Assembly (NCBI GenBank): GCA_947497265.1
Contig: CANMFP010000002.1
Coordinates: 310,001 to 374,000, forward strand
DNA length: 64,000 nt
Direction: 5' to 3'
Origin: an uncultured Isoptericola sp.
GTDB lineage: Bacteria > Actinomycetota > Actinomycetes > Actinomycetales > Cellulomonadaceae
In this document: positions 35,364 through 46,315 of the stretch, piece after piece
Layout: every line of letters starts with the position of its first letter
Numbering within the stretch: position 1 is the first letter of the stretch
Position numbers and translations under genes: made by a program
The notes under the pieces: generated by a model
Seen by the model: the letters and a program-made list of their open reading frames with translations, nothing else
Databases searched by the model: none
What the model was told of the DNA's origin: nothing

Positions 35364-36006
35364 GCGCGCCGGCGTCGGCGCCACGCGCCACGAGTGCCGC
35401 CCGGATCGCCCGGTGCGCGCGGGCGTAGACGCCGTCGTCGCCCAGGAGCAGCGACCGGTCGTTCGCGGCGCCGAGCAGGGCGTCGATCTCGAAGGCGACC
35501 TGCTCGGCGTCGGCGTCCGGCCCCAGCTGACCGGCCGCCGTCCCGAGCTCGACATGGTGGCGCAGGTAGGCGTCCCACTGCTCCTGCACCGCCACGACGG
35601 CATCACGCAGAGGCCCGGCCGCGCGGCCGTCGAGCTCGACCTCGGCCGCGCGGAAGAAGCAGCCCCCGGTGAACACGCGGGATCGCGAGTAGACCGTCCA
35701 GGACCCCACGAGCGCCCACAGCCGGGGCACGCCCGGCTCGGCCTCCCGTGCGGGGGCGATCACCTCCTCGACGAACGTCGCGCGCGCATGGTCGACAACG
35801 GCGAGCTGCAGCCCTTCCTTGGAGCCGAACAGTCCCGCGATGCCGCTCTTGTTGACCGGGGCTGCCGTGGCCAGGGAGCCGAAGGTCAGGCCGCCCAGCC
35901 CGTCGACCGAGGCGACCTGCACGGCGTGGTCGAGCACGGCTCGTCGGGAGCGGTCGCCTCGTGCCCGGCGCCCGTCCGTCGCGGCGGAATCCTGGATCGA
36001 CGTCAT
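35356..36006 (-). CDS. TetR-family transcriptional regulator
   Basis: 216 residues. The N-terminal TetR HTH is SRRAVLDHAVQVASVDGLGGLTFGSLATAAPVNKSGIAGLFGSKEGLQLAVVDHA. The C-terminal ligand domain begins WTVYSRSRVFTGGCFFRAAEVELDG, typical of the TetR_C_16/YcdC-like group with a conserved Gly-Gly-Cys-Phe segment. Divergent from the hydrolase gene, with a long palindrome between the two starts that is its probable operator. The 3' end overlaps the convergent membrane-protein gene by 8 bases. Confidence 0.92.
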   Translation of the reverse strand: MTSIQDSAATDGRRARGDRSRRAVLDHAVQVASVDGLGGLTFGSLATAAPVNKSGIAGLFGSKEGLQLAVVDHARATFVEEVIAPAREAEPGVPRLWALVGSWTVYSRSRVFTGGCFFRAAEVELDGRAAGPLRDAVVAVQEQWDAYLRHHVELGTAAGQLGPDADAEQVAFEIDALLGAANDRSLLLGDDGVYARAHRAIRAALVARGADAGALS

Positions 36007-36016
36007 GGGACTGATC

Positions 36017-36057
36017 GTACGACCGTTCGTTCAGTGTTACTGTGCGAACGGTCGTAC
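36017..36057. promoter_or_regulatory. Palindromic TetR operator between divergent genes
   Basis: Perfect 13-bp arms, GTACGACCGTTCG (36017-36029) and CGAACGGTCGTAC (36045-36057), 15 bases apart, between the tetR and hydrolase starts. Each arm contains an ACCGTTCG-type half that could bind one TetR dimer face. Binding would block both promoters. Confidence 0.8.
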
Positions 36058-36085
36058 ATCTTCTTCTTCGTCCTCTGGAGGACCC

Positions 36086-36982
36086 GTGCCGCTCACCCCC
36101 GCTCCCGTCCGCACCGGCTTCCGGATCCTCGGCACGGTCGCCCCGCCGCTCAGCGTCGACCTCGCCCTGCGCGCCATGCGCCGCGTCGGACCGGCGGCAC
36201 GCATCCGACCCGCGGACCAGATGACGCACGACGCCGCCCGCCGCGGCACCGTTCGCGTCGACGGCGAGGACGTCACCACCTACACCTGGGGCGACCCCTC
36301 CGCCCCGTCGGTGCTCCTCGTCCACGGCTGGCAGCTGCGCGCCTCGCGGTTCGCCCGACTGGTCGAGGCGTTCGAGGCTGCGGGCCTGCGGCCCGTGGCG
36401 TTCGACGGCGTCGCGCACGGCGAGTCCACCGGGCACCGCACCCAGGCCGTCCAGCACGCTCGCGTGCTCCGCGCGGTCCAGGAGCAGTCCGGCCCAGCCG
36501 CCGCCGTCGTCGGGCACTCCCTCGGCGGGATGGCGGCAGGCCTCGCGCTGCGCGACGGTCTGGCTGCCGACCGGTGGGTGGCGATCGCGGCCCCAACCGG
36601 CTTCGAGTCGGTCATCGGCTCGTTCGTCCGCCAGTCCGGGCTCCCTGCGGGCGTGCACGACCGGCTCGCCGACCGAGCGGCGCGCACGATGTTCCCCGAG
36701 GTCGTCGCGCCCCGCACCGAGCTCGACCTGACCCGCCACCCGGTGCCTGCCGGCGTCCCCACGCTGTTCGTGCAGAGCACCACCGACTCGATGAACGATC
36801 CGGACAACGCCCGCCAGCTCCACGCGGCGCACCCCGGCAGCGAGCTCCTGCTGGCGCCGGGTCTCGGCCACAACCGCGTCCTCGACGATCCCGACGTCCT
36901 CCGCGCGGTGGTCAGGCACGCCACCGAGACGGGTGCCGCGCAGACAGCTTCACCTGCCTGGACAAGCTCCCACACTGCGTGA
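36086..36982 (+). CDS. Alpha/beta hydrolase
   Basis: 298-residue alpha/beta hydrolase. The oxyanion strand is VLLVHGWQLRASRF, the nucleophile elbow is VVGHSLGGMAAG (Ser), and an Asp in TLFVQSTTDSMND and His in GLGHNRVLDDPDV complete the triad. The N-terminal 60 residues are an extra helical region seen in lysophospholipase-like relatives. The GTG start has CTGGAGGA upstream. Regulated in all likelihood by the divergent TetR protein through the palindrome between them; the inducer may be its substrate. Exact substrate unknown. Confidence 0.87.
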   Translation: MPLTPAPVRTGFRILGTVAPPLSVDLALRAMRRVGPAARIRPADQMTHDAARRGTVRVDGEDVTTYTWGDPSAPSVLLVHGWQLRASRFARLVEAFEAAGLRPVAFDGVAHGESTGHRTQAVQHARVLRAVQEQSGPAAAVVGHSLGGMAAGLALRDGLAADRWVAIAAPTGFESVIGSFVRQSGLPAGVHDRLADRAARTMFPEVVAPRTELDLTRHPVPAGVPTLFVQSTTDSMNDPDNARQLHAAHPGSELLLAPGLGHNRVLDDPDVLRAVVRHATETGAAQTASPAWTSSHTA

Positions 36983-37009
36983 AGCTGCTTTCTGTTACGC
37001 ATCTTTTGG

Positions 37010-37038
37010 TTGACAGTCCGCGGAAGTCCTCCTAATGT
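37010..37038 (+). promoter_or_regulatory. Near-consensus sigma-70-type promoter
   Basis: TTGACA (37010-37015), a 17-base spacer, then TAATGT (37033-37038), 88 bases before the TIM-barrel gene. The -35 box matches the consensus exactly, which is unusual in this window. Confidence 0.75.
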
Positions 37039-37125
37039 CGCAATCGTGCTGTGGCGCGCGTCACCGCCGTCCCTGCACCGCACCGCCAACGCCGGCGGAA
37101 CGTCGCACGCGAAGGGAAGACGACG

Positions 37126-38034
37126 ATGTCGAACCACCCCCCTGGCCGCCGCAAGCTGCGCACGGCGCCCGCCACGGCCACCGGGCTCGCGCTCGCCCTC
37201 TCGGTGGCGGGCGGTGCCGCTGCCGCCCCGCCGGACGACGCGGGGCGCACGGTGCCGGCCAGCAAGATCTCCATCCAGATGTACAGCCTCATCCCCTGGG
37301 TGGCGCAGGACGGACTCGACTCCGTCCTCGGCGAGCTGGCCGGCATGGGCTACCGGAACATCGAGCCCTACGCCGGCAACTTCTCGGGGTACACGGCCAA
37401 GGAGTTCCGCGCACTCGTCAAGAAACACGGCCTCAAGGTGTCCGCGTCGCACAACAGCACGGACGAGTCCACCTGGGACGAGACGCTGGACTACTCCAAG
37501 ACCATCGGCCAGCACTACGTCGGTTCCGGTGGTTTCGCCTCCCCCGGCATCGGCAGCTACGAGGACACCCTCGCGACCGCCGCGACGCTGGACCGCCTCG
37601 GGGAGGCCGCCTCGAAGCGCGGGCTGCACAAGATCTTCGGCCACAACCATCAGCAGGAGTTCACCACCGTCTACACCGACCCCGCCACGGGCGAGGAGAA
37701 GTCGGCGTGGGAGATCATCGCCGACAACACCGACCCCCGGTACGTGACGTTCGAGGTGGACATCTTGTGGGCGTACGACGCCGGCGTGGACGTCGTGGAG
37801 CTCCTCGAGGAGTACGGCGACCGCATCGAGCTGCTGCACGTCAAGGACGGGTCCCTCAACGGTGACGCCCGGGCGACCTTCGCCGACGTGGGCGAGGGCG
37901 AGCTCGACTGGGAGCCCATCCTCCAGGCGGCCCACGGCAAGGTGCGGTACTACACCGTCGAGTACGACCTCGCTCCGGACGGACGCGACTTCGCGCAGGA
38001 CAGCTTCGACTACCTCAGCACCCTCACCTACTGA
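37126..38034 (+). CDS. Exported sugar phosphate isomerase/epimerase-like TIM-barrel protein
   Basis: 302 residues. A signal peptide covers about residues 1-34 (GRRKLRTAPATATGLALALSVAGGAAAAPP), with twin Arg followed by Lys, so Tat export is possible. The mature protein is an AP-endonuclease-2/xylose-isomerase-like barrel: ISIQMYSLIPWVAQDGLDSVLGELAGMGYRNIEPYAG, KIFGHNHQQEF (metal His), YVTFEVDILWAYDAGVD (metal Glu/Asp), IELLHVKDG and YYTVEYD. Secreted members of this family occur next to glycan-degradation genes and act on free sugars or derivatives. A near-consensus promoter lies upstream and a strong terminator downstream, so it is a well-expressed single-gene unit. Confidence 0.87.
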   Translation: MSNHPPGRRKLRTAPATATGLALALSVAGGAAAAPPDDAGRTVPASKISIQMYSLIPWVAQDGLDSVLGELAGMGYRNIEPYAGNFSGYTAKEFRALVKKHGLKVSASHNSTDESTWDETLDYSKTIGQHYVGSGGFASPGIGSYEDTLATAATLDRLGEAASKRGLHKIFGHNHQQEFTTVYTDPATGEEKSAWEIIADNTDPRYVTFEVDILWAYDAGVDVVELLEEYGDRIELLHVKDGSLNGDARATFADVGEGELDWEPILQAAHGKVRYYTVEYDLAPDGRDFAQDSFDYLSTLTY

Positions 38035-38090
38035 TCTCTCGGGCCGGCCGGGCCGCGCCGCCCGGCCTGCCCGAGATCCCCCGGGCCGGA

Positions 38091-38139
38091 ACGAACGGCG
38101 CCCCGCCGCTCCTCGAGGGAGCGACGGGGCGCCGTTCGT
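38091..38139. terminator. Bidirectional terminator between convergent genes
   Basis: Large stem, ACGAACGGCGCCCCG (38091-38105) pairing with CGGGGCGCCGTTCGT (38125-38139), extended by CGCTCC/GGAGCG (with a C/A mismatch) around a short TCGA loop. It separates the exported TIM-barrel gene from acnA. A second GC-rich dyad (CTCGGGC... GCCCGAG) lies at 38038-38075. Confidence 0.75.
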
Positions 38140-38156
38140 CGCCTCAGGCCTCCGGC

Positions 38157-40913
<2,757 letters not shown>

Positions 40914-41046
40914 TGCGGCTCCTTCTAGGGGGCTGTCCGGCGCGGGCACCGATCTGGCACGTGGCAGCGGTTCCGACGCCGATGTTTCCGACGGGCTCCG
41001 CCCAGCGTACGCAGAGGTCGCCGGGCTGCACCCAGCATAGCCCATA

Positions 41047-41064
41047 TATCTTGACGTCAAGATA
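41047..41064. promoter_or_regulatory. 18-bp perfect palindrome upstream of acnA
   Basis: TATCTTGACGTCAAGATA, in an AT-rich patch between divergent acnA and the DUF5701 gene. A repressor dimer is the likely binder. The regulator is not in this window. The element could control acnA, the DUF5701 gene, or both. Confidence 0.7.
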
Positions 41065-41153
41065 CTTAGGGGTGCCTCACCGCCGCGCGCCGGACGGGAA
41101 CACGAGCGCCCCGGCGGACGTTGAACGACGGCCGCCACCTGGAAGGACGTCAC

Positions 41154-41816
41154 GTGCCCGCTCCCCTGCCCTCGCTCCCCGCCCAGGCCGACCGCCTCGC
41201 GGACCTCGGTCTCCTGCCCGCCGCCGGAACGCTCGACGCCGCCACGCTGCCGTCGACGGCGGCCCGCCTCGCCACACGGGCCCCCGACGGCGCGCTGCTC
41301 GTCGTGCACCCGCGCCACCTGCGGCCCTCGAGTCTCGCCCCGCACCTGCGGCGCAGCGTGCGCACGCGTGCCGGCACGGTCGAGCGGGAGGGGTTCGTGG
41401 TGGTCGACATGCCGGACGCCGACGAGTTCGCCCCCGCCGGGCTGGACGAGCCCACGGCGGACGTGTACGCCGTCGTCGGCCCCGACCGCGGCGACGACCT
41501 GGCGAACTGGTCGCCCGCCGAGGCCGCCCCCGAGGTGGAGCGACGCGGACGCACCCCGCTCACGCTGGCCGAGGGGCTGCACTGGGTGCTCCAGGCTCCT
41601 GACGTGCTGGAGCGCAACCGCTGCTTCATGACCATCGGGTCCCGGCTGCGCAGGCCGGACGGCTCGTTCGACACCCGCACGCCGGCGGTGTGGATCTCCA
41701 ACGGGACCGGTCGGGACGGCTCGCAGCGCCGCGGCGCGGCGAAGGTGGGCTGGTGCTGGTGGGGCAACCGGCACAGCTGGCTCGGCTTCGCCTCGGCGGC
41801 GTCGCGGCTCACCTGA
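41154..41816 (+). CDS. DUF5701 family protein
   Basis: 220 residues: [91 protein letters not shown], and the C-terminal [43 protein letters not shown]. This matches the DUF5701 family of actinobacteria. Function unknown; the conserved Trp/Gly-rich end suggests a binding fold. The GTG at 41154 follows GGAAGGAC. Confidence 0.82.
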   Translation: MPAPLPSLPAQADRLADLGLLPAAGTLDAATLPSTAARLATRAPDGALLVVHPRHLRPSSLAPHLRRSVRTRAGTVEREGFVVVDMPDADEFAPAGLDEPTADVYAVVGPDRGDDLANWSPAEAAPEVERRGRTPLTLAEGLHWVLQAPDVLERNRCFMTIGSRLRRPDGSFDTRTPAVWISNGTGRDGSQRRGAAKVGWCWWGNRHSWLGFASAASRLT

Positions 41817-41825
41817 CCGTCCGGT

Positions 41826-42233
41826 TCAGCCGTCCAGGACGAGGTCGACGTCGAGCCGGGCCAGGTCGACCCCGTCCGGCACGGCCACCACGCTCGTGGT
41901 CCAGGTCAGGTCCGCGGTGCACTCGCCCGTGCCGGTGCCCAGGGTGATGGTGACGCGGTCGCCCTCCGCGACGACGTCCTGCGGCAGCCACGGGCACGAC
42001 GAGCTGCCCGCGGCGTAGACGGCGATCCGGCCCGACTCCGGGGCCAGCAGCCATCCCGGCTCGGCACCGGTCAGGTCGGCCTCGACACCCGCCGGGAGGC
42101 CGCGGTAGGTGTGCAGCACCACCTCGCCCGACGAGCGCACGAGGAGGGCGACCAGCACGGCCACGCCGACCACGACCGCGACGACCGCCAGCCGCAGCGG
42201 CAGCCACCGCCGCACCAGGCCTCGTTCCTGCAT
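41826..42233 (-). CDS. Hypothetical membrane-anchored protein
   Basis: 135 residues with one N-terminal membrane segment (LAVVAVVVGVAVLVALLV) after a basic start (RRWLPLR). The exported part is beta-rich, with an SSCPWLPQDVV motif and a second Cys in GTGECTADLTWTTSVVAV, so one disulfide is possible. I do not recognise the family. It is convergent with the DUF5701 gene and lies just downstream of the RNA methyltransferase gene on the same strand. Confidence 0.65.
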   Translation of the reverse strand: MQERGLVRRWLPLRLAVVAVVVGVAVLVALLVRSSGEVVLHTYRGLPAGVEADLTGAEPGWLLAPESGRIAVYAAGSSSCPWLPQDVVAEGDRVTITLGTGTGECTADLTWTTSVVAVPDGVDLARLDVDLVLDG

Positions 42234-42256
42234 GATCCGACGGTACCGAGGTCCGC

Positions 42257-43546
42257 TCAGCGGTCCAGCACCGCCACCGCCTCCACGTGGTGCGTGTGCG
42301 GGAAGAGGTCGAACGCCCGCAGGCCGGTCAGGGTGTACCCCCGCTCGCCGAGCAGGCCGACGTCCCGGGCGAGCGCAGCAGGGTCGCAGGCCACGTAGAC
42401 GATCCGGCCCGGCTCCCGCCCCGCCATGGCGTCCACCACGGCGCGCCCGGCGCCGGCGCGAGGTGGGTCGAGGACGACGACGTCGGCCGCCGGCACGGGG
42501 TCGTCGTCGGTGCGGCCTGCGAGCACACGGTCCACCGTGCCCAACCGCAGGTCCACGTGGTGCAGCCCGTGGACGTTGCGCCGGGCGTCCTTGACCGCCT
42601 GCTCGTCGCCCTCGATCGCGACGACCCGCCCACGCTCCCCGACCGCCGCGGCGAGCGGCAGCGTGAACAGGCCCGCGCCGGAGTACAGGTCCAGGACGGT
42701 GGCGTCGGAGACGTCGCCGACGGCGTCCAGGACGGCTCCCGCCAGCACCCCGGGGGCCCCGCGGTGCACCTGCCAGAACCCGTCGGCGGCGACGCGGTAC
42801 CGGTGCTCGGCGTCGCCGACCTGCACGGTCTCCGTCACCGCGCGGCGGGCGTTCGGCCGGAAGTCCGGCCGGCCGCGCCGCCACGGCGTGCCGTCCACCA
42901 GCATCAGGGCGTCCGCGCCCCCTGCCGGGGCGACGAGCTCGAGCCGCTGGCCCGGCCGCCAGCGCCGGGTGAAGACTCCCTCGGTCGCCGCCAGCGTCAG
43001 CACCTCCGGCGTCGCGAGCGGCATGGCGTCCAGCGGGACGACGTCGTGCGACCGGAACCGCCGCATCCCGGCGCGACCGTCGGCGTCCGTCACGAGCTCG
43101 ATCCGGGTGCGGTAGGCGAGCCCACCGCGCTCGTCATCGCCGGGAGCGGCCTCGACCGTCACGTCTGGCTCCAGCCCGGCGAGCCGCCGGAGCTGCTCGG
43201 CGAGCACCGCCGCCTTCCAGCGCCGTTGCGCGGGCAGCGCGACATGGGAGAGCTCCGCGCCACCCACGCCGCCCGGGCCGGACGCCGGCCAGGCCGGCTC
43301 CACGCGGTCGGCCGACGGCTCCAGCACCTCGACGGCGTCGGCCCGCCAGAACTTCTTGCCACCCTCGGTCACGCGGGCGCGCACCGTCTCGCCGGGCAGT
43401 GTGTGGCGCACGAAGACGACGCGACCCTCGTGGCGGGCGACGCAGTGGCCGCCGTGCGCGACGGGGCCGATCTCGAGCTCGAGCTCGAGGCCGACCTCCG
43501 GGTCGACGGGACGGGAGCGGGGGGACGAACGGCGGGGTCGGGTCAC
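42257..43546 (-). CDS. TrmA/RlmD-type RNA (uracil-5-)-methyltransferase with TRAM domain
   Basis: 429 residues. An N-terminal TRAM domain (residues 18-75; LELEIGPVAHGGHCVARHEGRVVFVRHTLPGETVRARV) is followed by a SAM-dependent methyltransferase: VLDLYSGAGLFTLPLA (motif I), VVAIEGDEQAVKDARRN, VVLDPPRAGAG (motif IV) and IVYVACDPAALARDVGLL, where the Cys is the nucleophile that attacks uracil C6. The final Glu in HVEAVAVLDR fits the general base. It makes 5-methyluridine in rRNA or tRNA; which one cannot be decided. No Fe-S cysteine cluster is seen in the N-terminus. Same place as Rv2689c in mycobacteria. Confidence 0.9.
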   Translation of the reverse strand: MTRPRRSSPRSRPVDPEVGLELELEIGPVAHGGHCVARHEGRVVFVRHTLPGETVRARVTEGGKKFWRADAVEVLEPSADRVEPAWPASGPGGVGGAELSHVALPAQRRWKAAVLAEQLRRLAGLEPDVTVEAAPGDDERGGLAYRTRIELVTDADGRAGMRRFRSHDVVPLDAMPLATPEVLTLAATEGVFTRRWRPGQRLELVAPAGGADALMLVDGTPWRRGRPDFRPNARRAVTETVQVGDAEHRYRVAADGFWQVHRGAPGVLAGAVLDAVGDVSDATVLDLYSGAGLFTLPLAAAVGERGRVVAIEGDEQAVKDARRNVHGLHHVDLRLGTVDRVLAGRTDDDPVPAADVVVLDPPRAGAGRAVVDAMAGREPGRIVYVACDPAALARDVGLLGERGYTLTGLRAFDLFPHTHHVEAVAVLDR

Positions 43547-43564
43547 GGCCTCATTGTCCCCCGT

Positions 43565-45562
43565 TCAGAGCGGACCGCCGCCGTCGACCTCGTCACCCTC
43601 GAGCCCGGTGTGCCCCGCCGAGGACGACAGCTGCCAAGGGACGGACGCGACGACGACGCCCGGCGTGAACAGCAGGCGCCCCTTGAGCCGCAGCGCCGAC
43701 TGGTTGTGCAGCAGGTGCTCCCACCAGTGCCCGACGACGTACTCCGGGATGTAGACGACCACGAGGTCGCGCGGGGACTCGCTGCGCAGCGACCGGACGT
43801 AGTGCAGGATCGGCCGGGTGATCTCGCGGTACGGGGAGTCCAGCACGCGCAGCGGGACCGGCAGGTCGAGAGCCTCCCACTGCCGACGCAGGTCGGTGCT
43901 CTCGTCGAGGTCCACACCGACCGTCACCGCCTCGAGCAGCGACGGCCGCGAGGCGCGCGCATAGGCGAGCGCGCGCATGGTCGGCTTGTGCACCCGGGAG
44001 ACGAGCACGACGGCGTGGACCCGGCTCGGCAGTGCGCGGGCGCCCGCGACGTCGTCGAGCGCGAGCTCGGACCGGACCCTGGTGTAGTGCCGTCGGATGC
44101 CTCGCATGATGACGAAGAGCACACCCATGGCCACCACGGTGATCCAGGCACCGTGGGTGAACTTCGTGACCAGGACGATCACCAGCACGGCCGAGGTCAG
44201 GACGAACCCGGTCCCGTTGAGCACCCGCGACCGCTTCATCCGGCTCCGGACCTTCGGTTTCGGTTCCTTGCGCAGCTCACGTGTCCAGTGCCGCAGCATG
44301 CCGAGCTGCGCGAGCGTGAACGACACGAAGACGCCCACGATGTAGAGCTGGATGAGCGCGGTCACCTCGGCGTCGAACGCGAGGACGAGCACACCCGCTG
44401 CCACGGCGAGCGTGACGATGCCGTTCGAGAACGCCATGCGGTCGCCGCGGGTGTGGAGCTGGCGTGGCAGGTAGCCGTCCTTGGCCAGCAACGACCCGAG
44501 GACGGGGAACCCGTGGAACGCCGTGTTGGCGGCGAGGAGCAGCACGAGCGCGGTGACGCCGACGACGACGGCCGCGACGACCGACAACCCGCCGAACACC
44601 GTCTCCGCAAGCTGGGCCAGGACCGGGTGCTGCTCGTGCTCGTCCCCGACGAGCACCCCGTCCCGGGTCAGCTGGGAGGCCGGGTCCTCGACGAACTTGA
44701 CCCCGGTCGCCTGGGCCAGGAACAGGATCGTCATGAGCATCACGGCGGAGATCCCGCCGAGCAGCGCGAGCGTCGTGGCGGCGTTGCGTCGTTTGGGCCG
44801 CTGGAAGGCCGGCACGTCGCTGGTGATCGACTCGACCCCGGTGAGCGCGACGGCACCGGAGGCGAACGCCCGAGCGACCAGGAAGGCGCCGGCGACACCG
44901 AGCAGACCCTGCTCGAACCCGGCGGCAGGCACCAGCTCGAGGTCGGCACTGGCCGCCTGCGGCATCTCTCCGGAGACGTACTGCACGGCGCCGACGACGG
45001 CGAGGACGCCGAGCGCCGCCATGAAGCAGTAGATCACCACCACGAACACCCAGGCCGACTCGCGCACCCCACGCAGGTTCACCACGGTCAGTGCCGCCAC
45101 GAGCAGCACCGCGACGAGCGGCTCGTGCCCGCGTACCACCGGCAGGAGCACCACGAGGTACTGCGACGCGGCCGACAGCGACACCGCGACGGTGAGCACG
45201 TAGTCCAGCATCAGAGCCGACGCCACCCCGGTGCCGGCCGTAGGCCCGAGGTTGGTCGTGGCCACCTCGTAGTCGCCGCCGCCGGAGGGATACGCGCGCA
45301 CGATCTGGCGATAGGAGGCGACCACCACCAGGAGCACGACCACGACGGCGGCGCCCACCCAGGGCGAGAACGCCGTGGCCGCGATGCCGGCGACCGCGAG
45401 CATCAGCAGGATCTCGTCCGGCGCGTACGCCATGGACGACAGCGCGTCCGAGGCGAAGACCGGCAGCGCCACCCGCTTGGGCAGCAGAGAGCGCTTCGAG
45501 CTCTCGCTGCGCAGGGGTCGCCCTACGAGCAGCCGCTTGGCGGCGTCTGCGATGTCCGACAC
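43565..45562 (-). CDS. APC-superfamily transporter, KimA-like potassium uptake candidate
   Basis: 665 residues. The first 460 hold about 12 membrane segments of an APC-type permease, starting with the family signature LPVFASDALSSMAYAPDEILLML and including YPSGGGDYEVATTNLG and AFASGAVALTGVESITSDVPAF. A cytosolic C-terminal domain of about 170 residues follows (VHAVVLVSRVHKPTMRALAYARA, DLVVVYIPEYVVGHWWEHLLHNQSALRLK). This layout fits KimA of Bacillus subtilis, a high-affinity potassium importer. Two TrkA genes start 78 bases away on the other strand, which supports a potassium role. GTG start at 45562. Confidence 0.87.
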   Translation of the reverse strand: MSDIADAAKRLLVGRPLRSESSKRSLLPKRVALPVFASDALSSMAYAPDEILLMLAVAGIAATAFSPWVGAAVVVVLLVVVASYRQIVRAYPSGGGDYEVATTNLGPTAGTGVASALMLDYVLTVAVSLSAASQYLVVLLPVVRGHEPLVAVLLVAALTVVNLRGVRESAWVFVVVIYCFMAALGVLAVVGAVQYVSGEMPQAASADLELVPAAGFEQGLLGVAGAFLVARAFASGAVALTGVESITSDVPAFQRPKRRNAATTLALLGGISAVMLMTILFLAQATGVKFVEDPASQLTRDGVLVGDEHEQHPVLAQLAETVFGGLSVVAAVVVGVTALVLLLAANTAFHGFPVLGSLLAKDGYLPRQLHTRGDRMAFSNGIVTLAVAAGVLVLAFDAEVTALIQLYIVGVFVSFTLAQLGMLRHWTRELRKEPKPKVRSRMKRSRVLNGTGFVLTSAVLVIVLVTKFTHGAWITVVAMGVLFVIMRGIRRHYTRVRSELALDDVAGARALPSRVHAVVLVSRVHKPTMRALAYARASRPSLLEAVTVGVDLDESTDLRRQWEALDLPVPLRVLDSPYREITRPILHYVRSLRSESPRDLVVVYIPEYVVGHWWEHLLHNQSALRLKGRLLFTPGVVVASVPWQLSSSAGHTGLEGDEVDGGGPL

Positions 45563-45624
45563 GGTGACTCATGCTATGCCTGTCGGTGCGTCCAGGCGCA
45601 GGTCGGCGCACGGGTGCTCGGAGG

Positions 45625-45630
45625 TATAGC
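45625..45630 (+). promoter_or_regulatory. -10 box for a probably leaderless trkA message
   Basis: TATAGC lies 10 bases upstream of the GTG start at 45641, with no Shine-Dalgarno sequence between. This spacing puts transcription start at or next to the start codon. Confidence 0.55.
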
Positions 45631-45640
45631 GTTCCGTGGT

Positions 45641-46315
45641 GTGCACTTCGTGATCATGGGATGCGGCCGCGTGGGCTCCTCGCTCGCGCAGTCCATCGAG
45701 GAGCGCGGCCACTCGGTGGCCGTCATCGACCAGAACCCCGAAGCCTTCCGACGGCTCGGACCCGACTTCTCCGGGCACAAGGTGACGGGTGTCGGCTTCG
45801 ACCGCGACACCCTCGCCCAGGCCGGGATCGAGGACACCTACGCCTTCGCCGCGGTGTCCGACGGCGACAACTCGAACGTGCTCGCCGCCCGGGTCGCCCG
45901 GGAGACCTACGGGGTCGAGCACGTCGTCGCCCGGATCTACGACCCGCACCGCGCCGAGATCTACCAGCGCCTCGGGATCCCGACGGTCGCCACCGTCCGC
46001 TGGACCGCCGACCAGGTGATGCGCCGCATGCTCCCCCTCGGCGCGACCGACGAGTACCGCGACCCGTCGGGCGCCGTCCGGCTCGCACAGGTCGACTACC
46101 ACCCCGGCTGGCTCGGGCTGTCCGTCCGGCGCATCGAGGCGACCACCGGCGCGCGGGTCGCGTTCCTCACCCGGTACGCCGAGGGTCAGCTCGTGGCGGC
46201 GGACACGCTGCTGCAGGAGAACGACGAGCTGCACGTGCTGATGCGCACCGACGACGCGCCGCGCGTCGAACGGCTGCTCACCCACGCCCCGGGGCCCGAG
46301 GAGGAGCTGGACTGA
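45641..46315 (+). CDS. trkA: TrkA-family potassium channel/transporter regulatory protein, first of pair
   Basis: 224 residues. The RCK_N domain starts VHFVIMGCGRVGSSLAQSIEERGHSVAVIDQNPEAF (Rossmann GxGxxG and acidic residue after strand 2). The RCK_C domain is LAQVDYHPGWLGLSVRRIEATTGARVAFLTRYAEGQLVAADTLLQENDELHVLMR. Such proteins bind NAD(H)/ATP or cyclic di-AMP and gate potassium transporters. The next gene begins on the last base of its stop (TGATG), so the two are coupled. The divergent KimA-like transporter is the likely partner. Equivalent to mycobacterial ceoB. Confidence 0.92.
   Translation: MHFVIMGCGRVGSSLAQSIEERGHSVAVIDQNPEAFRRLGPDFSGHKVTGVGFDRDTLAQAGIEDTYAFAAVSDGDNSNVLAARVARETYGVEHVVARIYDPHRAEIYQRLGIPTVATVRWTADQVMRRMLPLGATDEYRDPSGAVRLAQVDYHPGWLGLSVRRIEATTGARVAFLTRYAEGQLVAADTLLQENDELHVLMRTDDAPRVERLLTHAPGPEEELD

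Noticed and set aside
36945-36987. CAGCTTCAC / GTGAAGCTG inverted repeat at the end of the hydrolase gene
   Set aside because: It overlaps the stop codon, has a 25-base loop and no T-run, so I do not call it a terminator.
45563-45640. Cyclic di-AMP riboswitch upstream of the KimA-like gene
   Set aside because: Only 78 bases separate the divergent starts, too short for that riboswitch plus a promoter.
42287-46315. A 1342-codon plus-strand frame covering the methyltransferase and transporter region
   Set aside because: It is antisense to two clear minus-strand genes; only the last 225 codons (trkA) are real.
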